From Didymodactylos carnosus (lineage: Eukaryota; Rotifera; Eurotatoria; Philodinida; Philodinidae), in NCBI GenBank assembly GCA_905250885.1, contig CAJNOQ010002331.1:1-24902 (forward strand): DNA of 24,902 nt, written 5' to 3'. Under the pieces are notes generated by a model, which had not been told where the DNA came from, made no database searches, and worked only from the letters and a program-made list of their open reading frames with translations. How positions within the stretch are numbered: position 1 is the first letter of the stretch; each line of letters begins with the position of its first letter. This document shows positions 1 to 9,875 of this stretch, piece by piece. Both the position numbers and the translations under genes were made by a program.

Positions 1-636
1 ACACAATAGTACAAAAAATCATATGGTTCGATAGAGGAAGAGTAGAGCTTCGCAGTGATATAATTTTTAATTAATTAGCATTCATCGTTAATGAGCTACG
101 ATGCTTTTAAAAAATCTCCATGGATTTCAATGGAGTGACTCCTTTTATCCCATCGACATAAGTGAGCTGACTTTTTTTACCCCATACGGGGTAAAAAGAG
201 TCAGTCACAATCAGTCGACTCCCATTTGAATACATCTGGAAAACCAACATGAATTTTCAAGAAATTTTTGTACTATTGTCGGCTTTACTATCGTGGTGAA
301 TATCGAATTTTTTCAGTTAAAAACGGAGAAGAAATAGTGAAATTACGACGAAAATTTCGTGAACTGACTCTTTTTACCCCATAGTACTCTACTATTTTCA
401 TTTATTTTCTATTTATTCCTTCTATTTATATCCTATCTATTTTTCCATTTATTATACGGTATAAGTTTTATTCTACATTTAACTATCTCTATCTCAAAAT
501 CTAAGAATGTCGCCTTTTTATCGCCTGTATTTTCTTGATTTAAAGTTATTTGTGATAGATAGATTGTAGATTGATGTTGATCAGACTTACCATCAGAGTT
601 TATTGTAAACAAATACCATTTGAATTTAATTTTTAG
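1..636. other. Gene-poor AT-rich leader region with short inverted repeats
   Basis: No convincing coding exon was seen here. A 15-bp inverted match lies at the edges of the first 280 bases: ACAATAGTACAAAAA near position 3 and its complement near 265-279. Inside it is a hairpin at 167-204. Together they could be a small foldback element cut by the window edge. Homopolymer and ATTT-rich sequence fills the rest up to the putative acceptor at 636. Confidence 0.5.
135..381. repeat. Cluster of CTGACTCTTTTTACCCCAT-like motif, direct and inverted
   Basis: Four copies of a motif close to GTGA-CTGACTCTTTTTACCCCAT are visible: a degenerate + copy at about 135-153, a + copy at about 163-184, an inverted copy at about 188-208, and a + copy at about 359-381. 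The second and third copies form a near-perfect hairpin with a loop of about 4 bases (184-187). No known element is recognised. Confidence 0.6.
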
Positions 637-909
637 GCAAACCCTTAGACTTCACTGAATCCAATGTACCAGAAACAAGACAAGACCTATACGAAAGGAA
701 CACCACACAGAGGGCATGCAGGCGGACATTTGGAGAAAAATCGAAAGTAAGCTTTTTCGAAATTAAAATAGCCTCATAAATACTCCAAAGACTGGGCTAT
801 CTAATGGCGAAAAATTTTTTGTTCCAGCTGACAAAGCCTATAAGTGAAATACGACCCACTCAAAAGCGTCTTTCGCCGGCAAAATATTTTCGATATTTTG
901 GATTATATG
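637..909 (+). pseudogene. Orphan two-exon coding-like fragment, product unknown
   Basis: Two blocks look like exons. Block 637-746 follows a TTTTAG acceptor and ends at GTAAGC. Block 828-909 follows TTCCAG and ends at GTAAGT. In the same frame across the junction they stay open for about 63 codons (KPLDFTESNVPETRQDLYER.., then LTKPISEIRPTQKRLSPAKY..). Base composition is richer in GC than the surroundings. No start, no further certain exon and no recognisable domain were found. After a CAG at 979-981 the same phase reads about 17 more codons to a TGA near 1033-1035. It may be a remnant of a gene or transposon, the 3' end of a gene starting outside the window, or chance. It is labelled a pseudogene only because the rest of the gene cannot be found. 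Confidence 0.3.
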
Positions 910-2128
910 GTAAGTTATGAGGTATAGATATTCGGAATCTGCACTGTTTCGCTTACATTTTTGAAAAAAATATTGTCTCAGAGTTAAGCGGTAAGGAGAA
1001 AATTGGTGTTTTCCTAAACGGAAGCGTTTCCGACTGACGTCTCCAGTGCAGTAAAAACCCTGAATTTTTCTAAAGTCTAATTCGACTTCAGATTACATCA
1101 AAATGTTCACATATCCTGCATCCACCATGTATGCGCCTGGACCGATAAATATATCGTTTTTCAGTCGTTTACTTCCGTTTACGGATCGTTTTGTCGGACA
1201 AGGGAGTATTCTTTTTTTGCTTGCGATCCATACTATTCTATAGAGTACACGTGGCCATTGTAAGAGAAAAGAGATTACACATAGAAATCTGTTCGATATT
1301 TCTTATTTCATATGTTTTGATTTTCTCTTCTACGTTTTGACTAGCTCTATGTATAGGAGTGATAACATATTTTTCGTGTATCAAGCGAATTTCATTTAAA
1401 ATTTTCTACCATTTCATATTTGGTTTGTACAAACTATACGCTCTGTAATTAATTCGTTGTTTTTTCAGCTCGATTTATAGCTGTTCTTTTCTATCAGTTG
1501 AAGTAATTCCATTTTTCAAGGTCGAAAATGAACTGCTGATATTTTTTCTTTCTTCGCTATTTTAGAAATGTCTCGCTTCACACCTTCTGTTACACTTTTA
1601 TATGCATACTTCCAGTTCATTCATTATGTTTCTGTATGTTGGTCCTTTCCCAAATACTTCCCATATGTGTTTGTTTTTTATCATTTTTATATGCTTATGA
1701 CAAAATAAAACAACAGATAAAACAAATAAAACATATTTCCTGTACAGGAATATACGCGTATGTGAGTTGGGGTTAGTAGATGAACTTGTATTTTTATATA
1801 TTTTTGTTTTGACAGAATAATAACAGCGGACATAAAAAACATGCTGATAGAGTATAAAAAATAATTCGAAACACTCTATTAATGGTTGTTTATCTTCCTG
1901 GTATTATATTAAAAATAGAAGTTGATCTACTAATCCCAACAACGACCTTATATACAGCTTTTTAGAAAAGTCGAACTTATTTCACAAAAAATTCTTCCTC
2001 ATTAAGTATTTTCAGAAGAGTACGTCGTCGGACAATAAACAAAACAGACCATTGTAATCTTGCAGAAGAACTCGTAGAGACATAACAACGAATTTTTCAA
2101 CAACTAATTTTTCTAAATACTTACCAAG
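910..2128. other. Noncoding AT-rich stretch
   Basis: No gene was recognised. The stretch contains a perfect 14-bp palindrome TTCCTGTACAGGAA at 1737-1750 and the small foldback at about 1766-1940. The rest is AT-rich, with no long open frames. Confidence 0.5.
1766..1940. repeat. Small foldback/MITE-like element (about 175 bp)
   Basis: Terminal inverted sequences begin GTTGGGGTTAGTAGAT at 1766 and end with ATCTACTAATCCCAAC at 1940. Matching continues inward with mismatches to roughly 37 bp per arm (about 1766-1802 and 1904-1940). The interior is AT-rich and noncoding. No clear target-site duplication is visible. The size and structure fit a nonautonomous DNA transposon, but the family is unknown. 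Confidence 0.5.
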
Positions 2129-2403
2129 TAATTCGCAATTTTCTCCATCAGAGCTCAACTTTCAAGCAATGAAAATATCATATTCGAATCAGCGTCAAAA
2201 ATCGAGTCGAATGATGTACTTTTTTTATCCTGTTCGATCACTTTAATTTTTTTTGAATTTTCCCGTCGAAGAATTACTGGGGGTTTCATCGAAAAATGAA
2301 AAGCAACGAAAAAGTTTGAAATATATATCATTCGACTCGATTTTGACGCTGATTCCGAATATGTTGATGACAGTTGAGTTCTGATGGAGAAAATTGCGAA
2401 TTA
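2129..2403. repeat. Foldback element with arms of about 80 bp
   Basis: The left arm at about 2129-2217 is nearly the reverse complement of the right arm at about 2325-2403. Both arms carry the TAATTCGCAATTTTCTCC end, the CAGCGTCAAAA block and TCGAGTCGAATGAT. The left arm has about 10 extra bases. The unpaired centre is about 105 bp. The 65-codon open frame that starts in its right end is treated as fortuitous. Confidence 0.7.
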
Positions 2404-3031
2404 AGATCAGAATTTCGATTTCTCCCAGTAAAGCCTACGTTTTTCAGCGAGGAAGCAAAAGTTTTCGAAAGAGATGTGTAACTTTGTTCACCGTCGAATG
2501 GCGGTTCGAATGGTGTATGATAGCTGGGGAAAGCTTTTCAAACAAAAGACTACATAGGTTTGGCAGAGGAGGGTATGCCTTAGCGGCTTGATTGACTAGT
2601 CCGTCCTAGTGAGAGCAACAAGAACGCTGAAAGATGGTCAGACTTATATGGCTATACTTAATTTTTGATGCTGAATCCGAATAAATTAGTTTCAAAGCTT
2701 TACAGTGATAACAAAGGTAAAATCTTAAGTTTTCTCAAAAAGGGTCAAAAATGCCGTTTTTCATACTTTCTTCGTATTTTGAAGATTTATTCTCCCAAAC
2801 TTGATGAAACTTCAATTCCAAGGACATATTAGGAATCTACTCGTCGAGCTCTATCTGACCATGTATGTTTCAAGAAAATCTATTTTTTGTGTGCCCCTTT
2901 CGAATTTCTTACTTAAAACTGAAATTCACATCGTCGTGAACTGTCTGTTAACATGCCTTTTTGGAACAGTTAAAATATCAGAAAAAACCTAGCATTTAAA
3001 GCGTTAGTCGTTTAATGTCAGAATTTAACCA
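2404..3031. other. No gene; AT-rich spacer with short repeat echo
   Basis: Short open frames at 2394-2591 and 2801-2992 show no domain and no splice context. A copy of the GATGCTGAATCCGAATA motif at about 2665-2685 echoes the arm of the preceding foldback (GACGCTGATTCCGAATATG), suggesting a fragment of the same repeat family. Confidence 0.45.
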
Positions 3032-3494
3032 CCTAGATCAAAAAATCAAATCAAGATTTTACACGATCTTATAAAATCTTATAAAAATCATACAAGAATC
3101 TTACGAAATCTGATGAAATCTTACTATGAGATCTTATATCAAGAATCAGTTTCGATGTTTCTTACAGAATTTTACAAATGCTTATACGAATCTTACGAAA
3201 TCAGACAGAATCGTAGAAGAATCTTAAAAGACAACAAGATTCTTTGACCTGGACCCGCTTCTTCTGAAAACACCCCAGGTTAAAGAATCTTGCTGTCTTT
3301 TAAGATTCTTCTACGATTCCGTCTGATTTCGTAAGATTCGTATAAGCATTTGTAAAATTCTGTAAGAAATATAGAAACTGATTCTTGATATAAGATCTCA
3401 TAGTAAGATTTCATCAGATTTCGTAAGATTCTTGTATGATTTTTATAAGATTTTATAAGAACGTGTAAAATCTTGATCTGACTTTTTGACCTGG
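3032..3494. repeat. Long near-perfect inverted repeat built of ~10-bp units
   Basis: The left arm, about 3032-3252, pairs with the right arm, about 3275-3494, over roughly 220 bp with only scattered mismatches. The spacer is about 22 bp. Each arm is bounded by CCAGGTCAAA-type and TTTGACCTGG ends, so each arm is itself flanked by a short inverted motif. Inside the arms, degenerate ~10-bp units near GAAATCTTAC recur many times. A transcript through it would fold into a long hairpin. It may be a foldback transposon or a duplicated-inverted satellite fragment. The open frame at 3280-3570 on the minus strand is a by-product of the repeat. Confidence 0.8.
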
Positions 3495-4815
3495 GACTAC
3501 ACAAGTCATTGAAACTTGTCGTAAGGGCGCGGTCGTAAATAGCGGGAGGGTGTGTGCACGATAACCGCAAAAATAAAGATTTGTCCTTTCCTCCCAGCGG
3601 AAATTAAAATTTTTTTCGTTAGTTTTGGTCGCACAGCGAAAATTTTTTTCTTACACCTCTCCAAAAAAAGTTTTTACACCCTCCAAAGTTGACTTCCTAT
3701 TTACGGCCCTGCGCGAGGGAATACTCTTTAGTTCTGGGACTGCTACCAGTGATGGTACCGTGCTTCTAAGGAACCAAAAATATTGAAATTTGTAATATTC
3801 AGCTTTCATAAGGTTACTAGCTAGAAAAAAACTGACTTCGGAAAATGTTTGAACAAAAGGTTGTTAACGACCCATAATCCCAGGTCGAAGAATTACACCG
3901 TTTTCGACAACTATTTTTTCAATGAAAATTTGGAGAAAAAATATGTATTAACTTTACTCACATGCTAGAAGTACTCGATAAACCTAAATGTTATTTAGAT
4001 AATTCAGATTACCAGATCTCTCGTGCATTCTTCGTATCCTCTTGCAGATGGTGCTACTAGTCGATAAATCGTGAGCGTAGAGAGCGATCGCAAAAGGGTA
4101 TAGATGGCTTTCTGATTTATAGAAGCTCCTAAGATCTACTTTCAGGTGGAAAGTGTATGAATGAGCCCGTGTCTTGTAAAATATTAGTAAAAGTTAACTA
4201 GTAAACGATTTGATAAACTATGCGACCAGTATAATTCGTTACTGTGATCAACAAGGATTTATTTATTTTATTTATTTTGTCATCCTCATCTTCTTCCCTC
4301 ATTGTTCAGAAGTAACACAGAGCTCAAAAGAGATTAGAACTTTCATCGGCACCAGTTAAGAGAATATTAGTATTTTCCCCTAACGTCAAAGTTGTTTGTA
4401 CTGCTCATATAAAATGGTTGAATCGAGTACATCTCTTTCCTCATTCAAACAAATGTCATCCTTACTCGGTATAAATGAGTTTAGGTACAAATATCAAATT
4501 TCTCTTCTTTCATAGCTGTACCTTTGTTTTAGATACTTATTTTAGAAGAATCAGATGTTTCCACATCTTTCTTCTTCGTACTGTTAAATTCAATCTGGTG
4601 CCAACAATTAAATGCGCATATAAGGAAATATTGTAGAACGAACGACCGAATGTATGAATGAATAAATAAATACGTACTAAAGTACAATTATTAGTTTCAT
4701 TCAACGATTTTTTTTATCACAAAGGAGTACGTTTAACTGAATTACAACAGCTTAAAAGCAACACTTTCAAACTCTCATTCTTTTAAATTAGCTTCTGATC
4801 GTAATTTTAACAAAA
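3495..4815. other. Intergenic region upstream of PAH
   Basis: No coding exons were recognised. At 3518-3550 and 3655-3720 there are partially complementary GC-richer blocks (GCGCGGTCGTAAATA versus TATTTACGGCCCTGCGC, and GGGAGGGTGT versus ACACCCTCC), which may be the ends of another decayed mobile element. From 4260 the sequence is AT-rich. A T-rich tract ending in AG at 4790-4791 lies 24 bases before the PAH start and could be a splice acceptor. Confidence 0.45.
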
Positions 4816-7800
4816 ATGGGAACGATATCTGAGGTTAGTTAAATTATATTTTTTTCTCAATTTCGTAAGAAAAAAATGCGTTTGTCTAGGCCTCTGGATA
4901 TCCTGGAGAACAAAAATTGGATACATCATTGAAATCGGTATCTGGACATGATCTAGAGGTTATTATTAAGCATAAATACTGCTTTTGCTAGCTTTTTTTA
5001 GTTATTTTTTATTTTATACGCATGTTGCATGAACTTTTATTCCAAACTTTTTTAGAACAAGAGCATTTAATTAAGATTCGTTTTGGGTAGCAAAACTCAA
5101 TAGGCAAAATAACTCTCTGGACACCTTTTTACTATATAGTTTTGTTATTTTATTATCGACATGCTTTAATCTTTAATATAATTTTAATTAAATGTAGCTT
5201 ATTTTATATCTCAGACAAATTTCTTATGGATTTTCTCTTTTTTTAGCCTGAATTTGACACTCGTTATGGCGAAGAACGTTCAACAAAAACTTCCTTAATA
5301 TTTGCACTCAATGAAGAAGCAGTTGGAAGTTTATCCAAAGCATTACAAATATTTGAGGTTTGTTTTTTATCTTCTCAAATTTGTTATCGTCATCTTATAT
5401 GCTCAATAAGATTAATGTTAAAATTAACTAGTTGAAAATAAGAATGATAGCTCTTTCAACATTTTCCTAGCTTTTTTTGTTGTTGTGAGATTGATCAAAT
5501 GTATGAACGATTGTTTTGAAAAATGAAAGCTATGAGTGTCAGTTTTGCTCATCAGATAATTAGTTAATTTCATTATTTTCATTCAAAGTTCAGTTATGCC
5601 TATTTATATATGTGCTGTGTTTCACTTCAATGTGTACATTTTTAGAACAATGATTTCGATGGTATAAACAACGACTAAATAGGTTTGCAAATGTGTGATG
5701 GGTGGGAGTTAGCGATTGGGATCGAGAAATGCATAGTGTAAATCTCCAATATGCGTTTTTCTCCACTAACATATATTGTTTGTCTTGCTATTAATTTTTA
5801 CAACAGTGATTTATAAAATTATGCGCTTGATAATAAAAAAATAAATAAATAAAAAGAACAGCTAGTTTTAGATTGACCAATGATGGCTTTCTTCTTCATA
5901 CTATGAATGATATAGATCTTTAACTACTAGTTTATTGATTTTTAGGAACATGGTGTAAATCTCCTACATATTGAATCACGTTTAGCAAGACAAAATAAAA
6001 CTGATCATGAATTTTATGTAGAATGTGATAATAGTAGGGGTGGTATTGTAGAAGCGGTGAAAGAATTAAGACAACGTAGTAAATATATTCATATATTATC
6101 ACGAGCCCATAAAGCGTTACAAGAATCAGGTTAGTATTTAAGTTTATTCTGTACAACAAAAAACAATATGTCATAATTAAGAAAGGTCTCATCGATGAGA
6201 TTAGAAAACAGTAGAAAAATGATTGCTATATTTTCTACTCAAGTGTTTTCAAAAATCTTACGAGTAGCTACTAATTCATCGAAAACAGACAGATGACTTT
6301 TTCTACTGTTCTTTAATGAATAAACAAGATTTATACTAACAAATCGATTTAGATAGATAAAAAATTCTAATCAGACTAACTAGGAAAATATATTTTCTTC
6401 TCTTGCAAGTAATCAAATGAATGATATTTAATATCAAATATCAGATTATAGTACACTGTTCATTTTAGCTATGTTGTTTCTCTTTGGATTTTTTATCCGT
6501 TTCTTATTACTTTCAATTACGAATGTTTTTATTATTTGTTTATAGTTCCTTGGTTTCCTCGAAAAATTCGTGAACTAGATCAATTTGCCAATCGTATATT
6601 GTCGTATGGTTCAGAACTAGAATCTGGTAAAATCTTGTTACGAACGAATTTAGTTTATTAATTATGGCTAATATTTATGTCTTTATAGATCATCCTGGCT
6701 TTCGTGATGTGTTATATCGTAAACGACGAAAAGAATTTGCTGATATAGCAATGAATTATCGTCATAATGAGCCAATACCACGTGTAACATATACTGAACA
6801 AGAAATTCAAACATGGTCAACTGTTTTCAGAGAACTAACTCAGTTGTATCCATCACATGCTTGTAAAGAGTTTAACAACATATTTGCATTGTAAGTATTC
6901 TCTTCGAAGAACAAAGAATTTGCAAAGACAGTTATGCTTGGAACGTCTTATTGAACTTTTATAAACTTATAATAGATTATTATCGTCTGGTTCTTCTATT
7001 TTAACACTAAACAAGTTCTTCTATTTTTAGACTTATCGATAATTGTGGTTACAGTGAAAATAATATACCTCAATTAGAAGACGTATCACAATTTTTGAGA
7101 GATTGTACGGGTTTTCGTTTACGCCCTGTTGCTGGTGAGTGTGCGCTTCTTTAATAGAAAAATATTTTAAATAGACATTTCATCATTCATTTTAGGATTA
7201 TTATCATCGCGAGACTTTTTAGCTGGCCTTGCATTTCGCACATTTCATTCAACACAATATATCCGCCACTATAGTGTACCAATGTATACTCCAGAACCAG
7301 ATGTTTGTCATGAACTTTTGGGGTAATATTAACATGATTCTTTCAAATTATCTTATCTATTTTTTCTTTCTATTATTATTTCGTTGTAGACATGTACCAC
7401 TCTTTGCTGATCCAGATTTCGCAGAATTCAGTCAAGAAATTGGTTTAGCTAGTTTGGGAGCGCCTGATGACTATATTACACATTTAGCAACAGTTTATTG
7501 GTTCACAGTTGAATTTGGTTTATGTGTTGAAAATAATGAACGTCGTGCTTATGGAGCAGGTTTACTGTCTTCGTTTGGAGAGTTGCAGGTAAACACATTC
7601 TCATTGCGATGTTGACTGTCTGAGCTATGTGTGGACTGTCTCATGAAAGGCAGATTAACACATTATGGTTTTCTGTACGTTGTTTCGCCAATCAGTTGCG
7701 CTCGTATAAACCAAACAGATATCCGAGTTTTATGAGTTGGATATTATAAAAAATATTTATTGAAAAATATTTTCAACGGAACAGAGATGTATTGATCCTT

Positions 7801-8787
7801 ACTTAAAAGACTTTTTTTTATAATAAGTTCAAAACTGAAAGTCACATGTGGATTAAAGTATTCAACTAATCCGCTATCACAATATAGAATCACCGTTATG
7901 GGGAAATACTTAAATCCGCTCCAATTTTTTATTCAAGATCATGATTTATGAGTGAGGCTCCGTTTTAAAGAGGACATTCTCGATTACCTGTCCATGGAAA
8001 AAAATCAATAGATTTGTATTTCAACGATTTAACCTGGTTTTCTAAAGCTCTCCTAGATTGAAAAATTTATCGTGAAAATTATTTTGTTTATGAAAAGATG
8101 CTACCAAGTCTCCCTTTTGAATGGCGAAGCCACAAGTCTACATTTATCTTCATTCATTAGTTATTCAAAAAATTATTGAAAGGATTGTAGCCAAAATATT
8201 TTTCGTCTGAACTTTTCATGTTTCGCGGAGAAGATCTTGACTAAAATACATGAAACCTTATAAACTTATCTAAATGTTAAATTAGTTTGACTATCATCCA
8301 TCATACATAGCCTTTCGATACTTATGCGAATATAAAATATTCTTCTATGGTTTTAGTATTGTATCTCGGATAAACCAGCCATCATGCCTTTCGATCCGGC
8401 TCGTGCTGCTATTCAACCATATCCAATCACATCATTTCAACCAGTTTACTTTCTTGCCGAAAGTTTCAAAGATGCCAAAGAAAAATTAAGGTAAAATTTT
8501 CAAAATAAATAGACGAATTGTTTTACTGTAAGAATTGTTTTAGACAATATGCCATGACAATTCCACGACCCTTTGCTGTTCACTATAATCCTTATACACA
8601 ATCTATTGAAGTCATTAATGGCAAAGAACAAATTGTTAATATGTTTCGTCTTCTTCGTGGTAAATAATAAAGGTGAGAAATGAATAAAAATTGCTTATCA
8701 AAATTCTTTTTTATATCTTTAGGTGAAATGGATGTATTACATGATGCATTAAAAAAATTGGAATTGACTAATGTTCTAACGAATTAG
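4816..8787 (+). CDS. PAH: Phenylalanine-4-hydroxylase, 12 exons
   Basis: This is the tetrahydrobiopterin- and iron-dependent enzyme that converts phenylalanine to tyrosine in the cytosol. Exons: 4816-4833, 4890-4958, 5247-5357, 5946-6129, 6546-6626, 6689-6890, 7031-7134, 7196-7322, 7390-7588, 8357-8490, 8544-8659, 8723-8787. The joined frame is 469 codons; mammalian PAH is about 450. An N-terminal ACT regulatory domain (about residues 43-118, [19 protein letters not shown]) is followed by the catalytic domain from PWFPRK. The iron ligands are visible as H295 and H300 in [12 protein letters not shown] and E340 in YWFTVEFGL. Trp in YWF and the SLGAPDDY segment favour PAH over tryptophan hydroxylase; tyrosine hydroxylase is less likely. 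The C-terminal helix (about 450-469) resembles the tetramerisation segment. The exon 2 donor is uncertain: GTATCT at 4938 would shorten the protein by 7 residues. The AATAAA at 9058 probably ends the transcript. Confidence 0.95.
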
Positions 8788-9875
8788 TAACTGTTATGTT
8801 TTATTCTCTCCTGGTGCAATAACAAAAACAATGAATGATTTATTTACTCAGTTTTTCATTGATTTCTTTTTTATTTGTTTGCACAATCTTTTTTTGGTAT
8901 TGGTTTTTATCTCTTATTTTTTTTTGTATGTAAAAGTGTCTTTTTTTTTTCTTTAATCATTTCTAATGATCTCATTAGTGGTTGTTGAATCTGAGTTAAA
9001 ATAATGTAATATTCGCGTATTTTTCCTGTATATACAATGATTTTCTTGTTATTCATAAATAAAAGATCGACTTTGTTTAGTTGAGAGAAGAGATAGTTTT
9101 TTTACTAGTATAGTATTATTTTTTATTACTAGGTTATTATTTTAGCGTGAATATACAGTAGTATTCTGAAATAATTTTATATCTAAACAAAAAATTTCGC
9201 AAGCAAAAGCTTAAGTATTTAGCCTGAGCTTTTTTTACATGCATGTATCATTGATTCGATAAATGACACTATTTTGCTATTCTACTAACATAAATAAATA
9301 TTAAGATCAATAAAACAAATGTTGATTTGAAAATCTTTCATTTTTATAACAATTTTATTAATGCTAAATGGAATACCTACAATAAGTCATTTTTAACTGA
9401 TTAAACAAACTTTATTCTACGTCTTGAATCGAAAATAGTCAAGAGAAAGAATGATACTTCACCTGATTAATTCTTGTTTTTATCAGAGTACATTCACCTT
9501 ATGACAGTTTTCGAAACGAAAAATATGATAATTCTTTTTTCAGATCATATTCTCTATTGTTTTGATCAAAATTTTTCGTTACTTCAATAATGGAGAGATT
9601 AAAACGTGTTTTTACTATTAGCGGAACATATTCACATACTGAGGTTTCAACGGTAAACTATGCGTAATGATCAAAATCTTTTTTTTATATAAAAAAAAGA
9701 GACAACATAACAGGTTTTTCGAATAGTTTATTATTGTTGTAATGAGAATCTTTCCATTTATCTTTAGATTATTGAGTTTTGTCTTACTACAATTTTCTTT
9801 CTTTGTTGTTTTCTTCTTGAAATGATTTTGTTCTTGTGAGAACGTCTGAGGTTTTGAAAAGAAAAAAACTGAACG
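8788..9875. other. PAH 3' UTR and PAH-SFT2 intergenic spacer
   Basis: AT-rich sequence with long T runs and no recognisable exon. It carries the PAH polyadenylation signal. The SFT2 start at 9876 is not preceded by an obvious splice acceptor; the nearest pyrimidine tract ending in TTTAG is around 9760-9770. Confidence 0.6.
9058..9063 (+). promoter_or_regulatory. Polyadenylation signal AATAAA, PAH
   Basis: A canonical hexamer lies about 270 bases after the PAH stop and is followed by a T-rich stretch. It is the first good candidate downstream of the gene. Confidence 0.5.

Noticed and set aside
2394..2992. Two 63-65-codon + frames
   Set aside because: No domain, no splice context and no match in style to the neighbouring genes. 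The first begins in the arm of a foldback repeat.
3032..3494. CRISPR array
   Set aside because: The short repeats are degenerate, about 10 bp long, without unique spacers, and in eukaryotic DNA.
3280..3570. Minus-strand 96-codon open frame
   Set aside because: It lies mostly inside the right arm of the long inverted repeat. Its residues follow the 10-bp units and it has no recognisable domain.
5590..6192. Two minus-strand open frames over PAH intron 3 and exon 4
   Set aside because: One covers intron sequence. The other is the antisense shadow of PAH exon 4, where the + strand encodes a conserved part of the regulatory domain.
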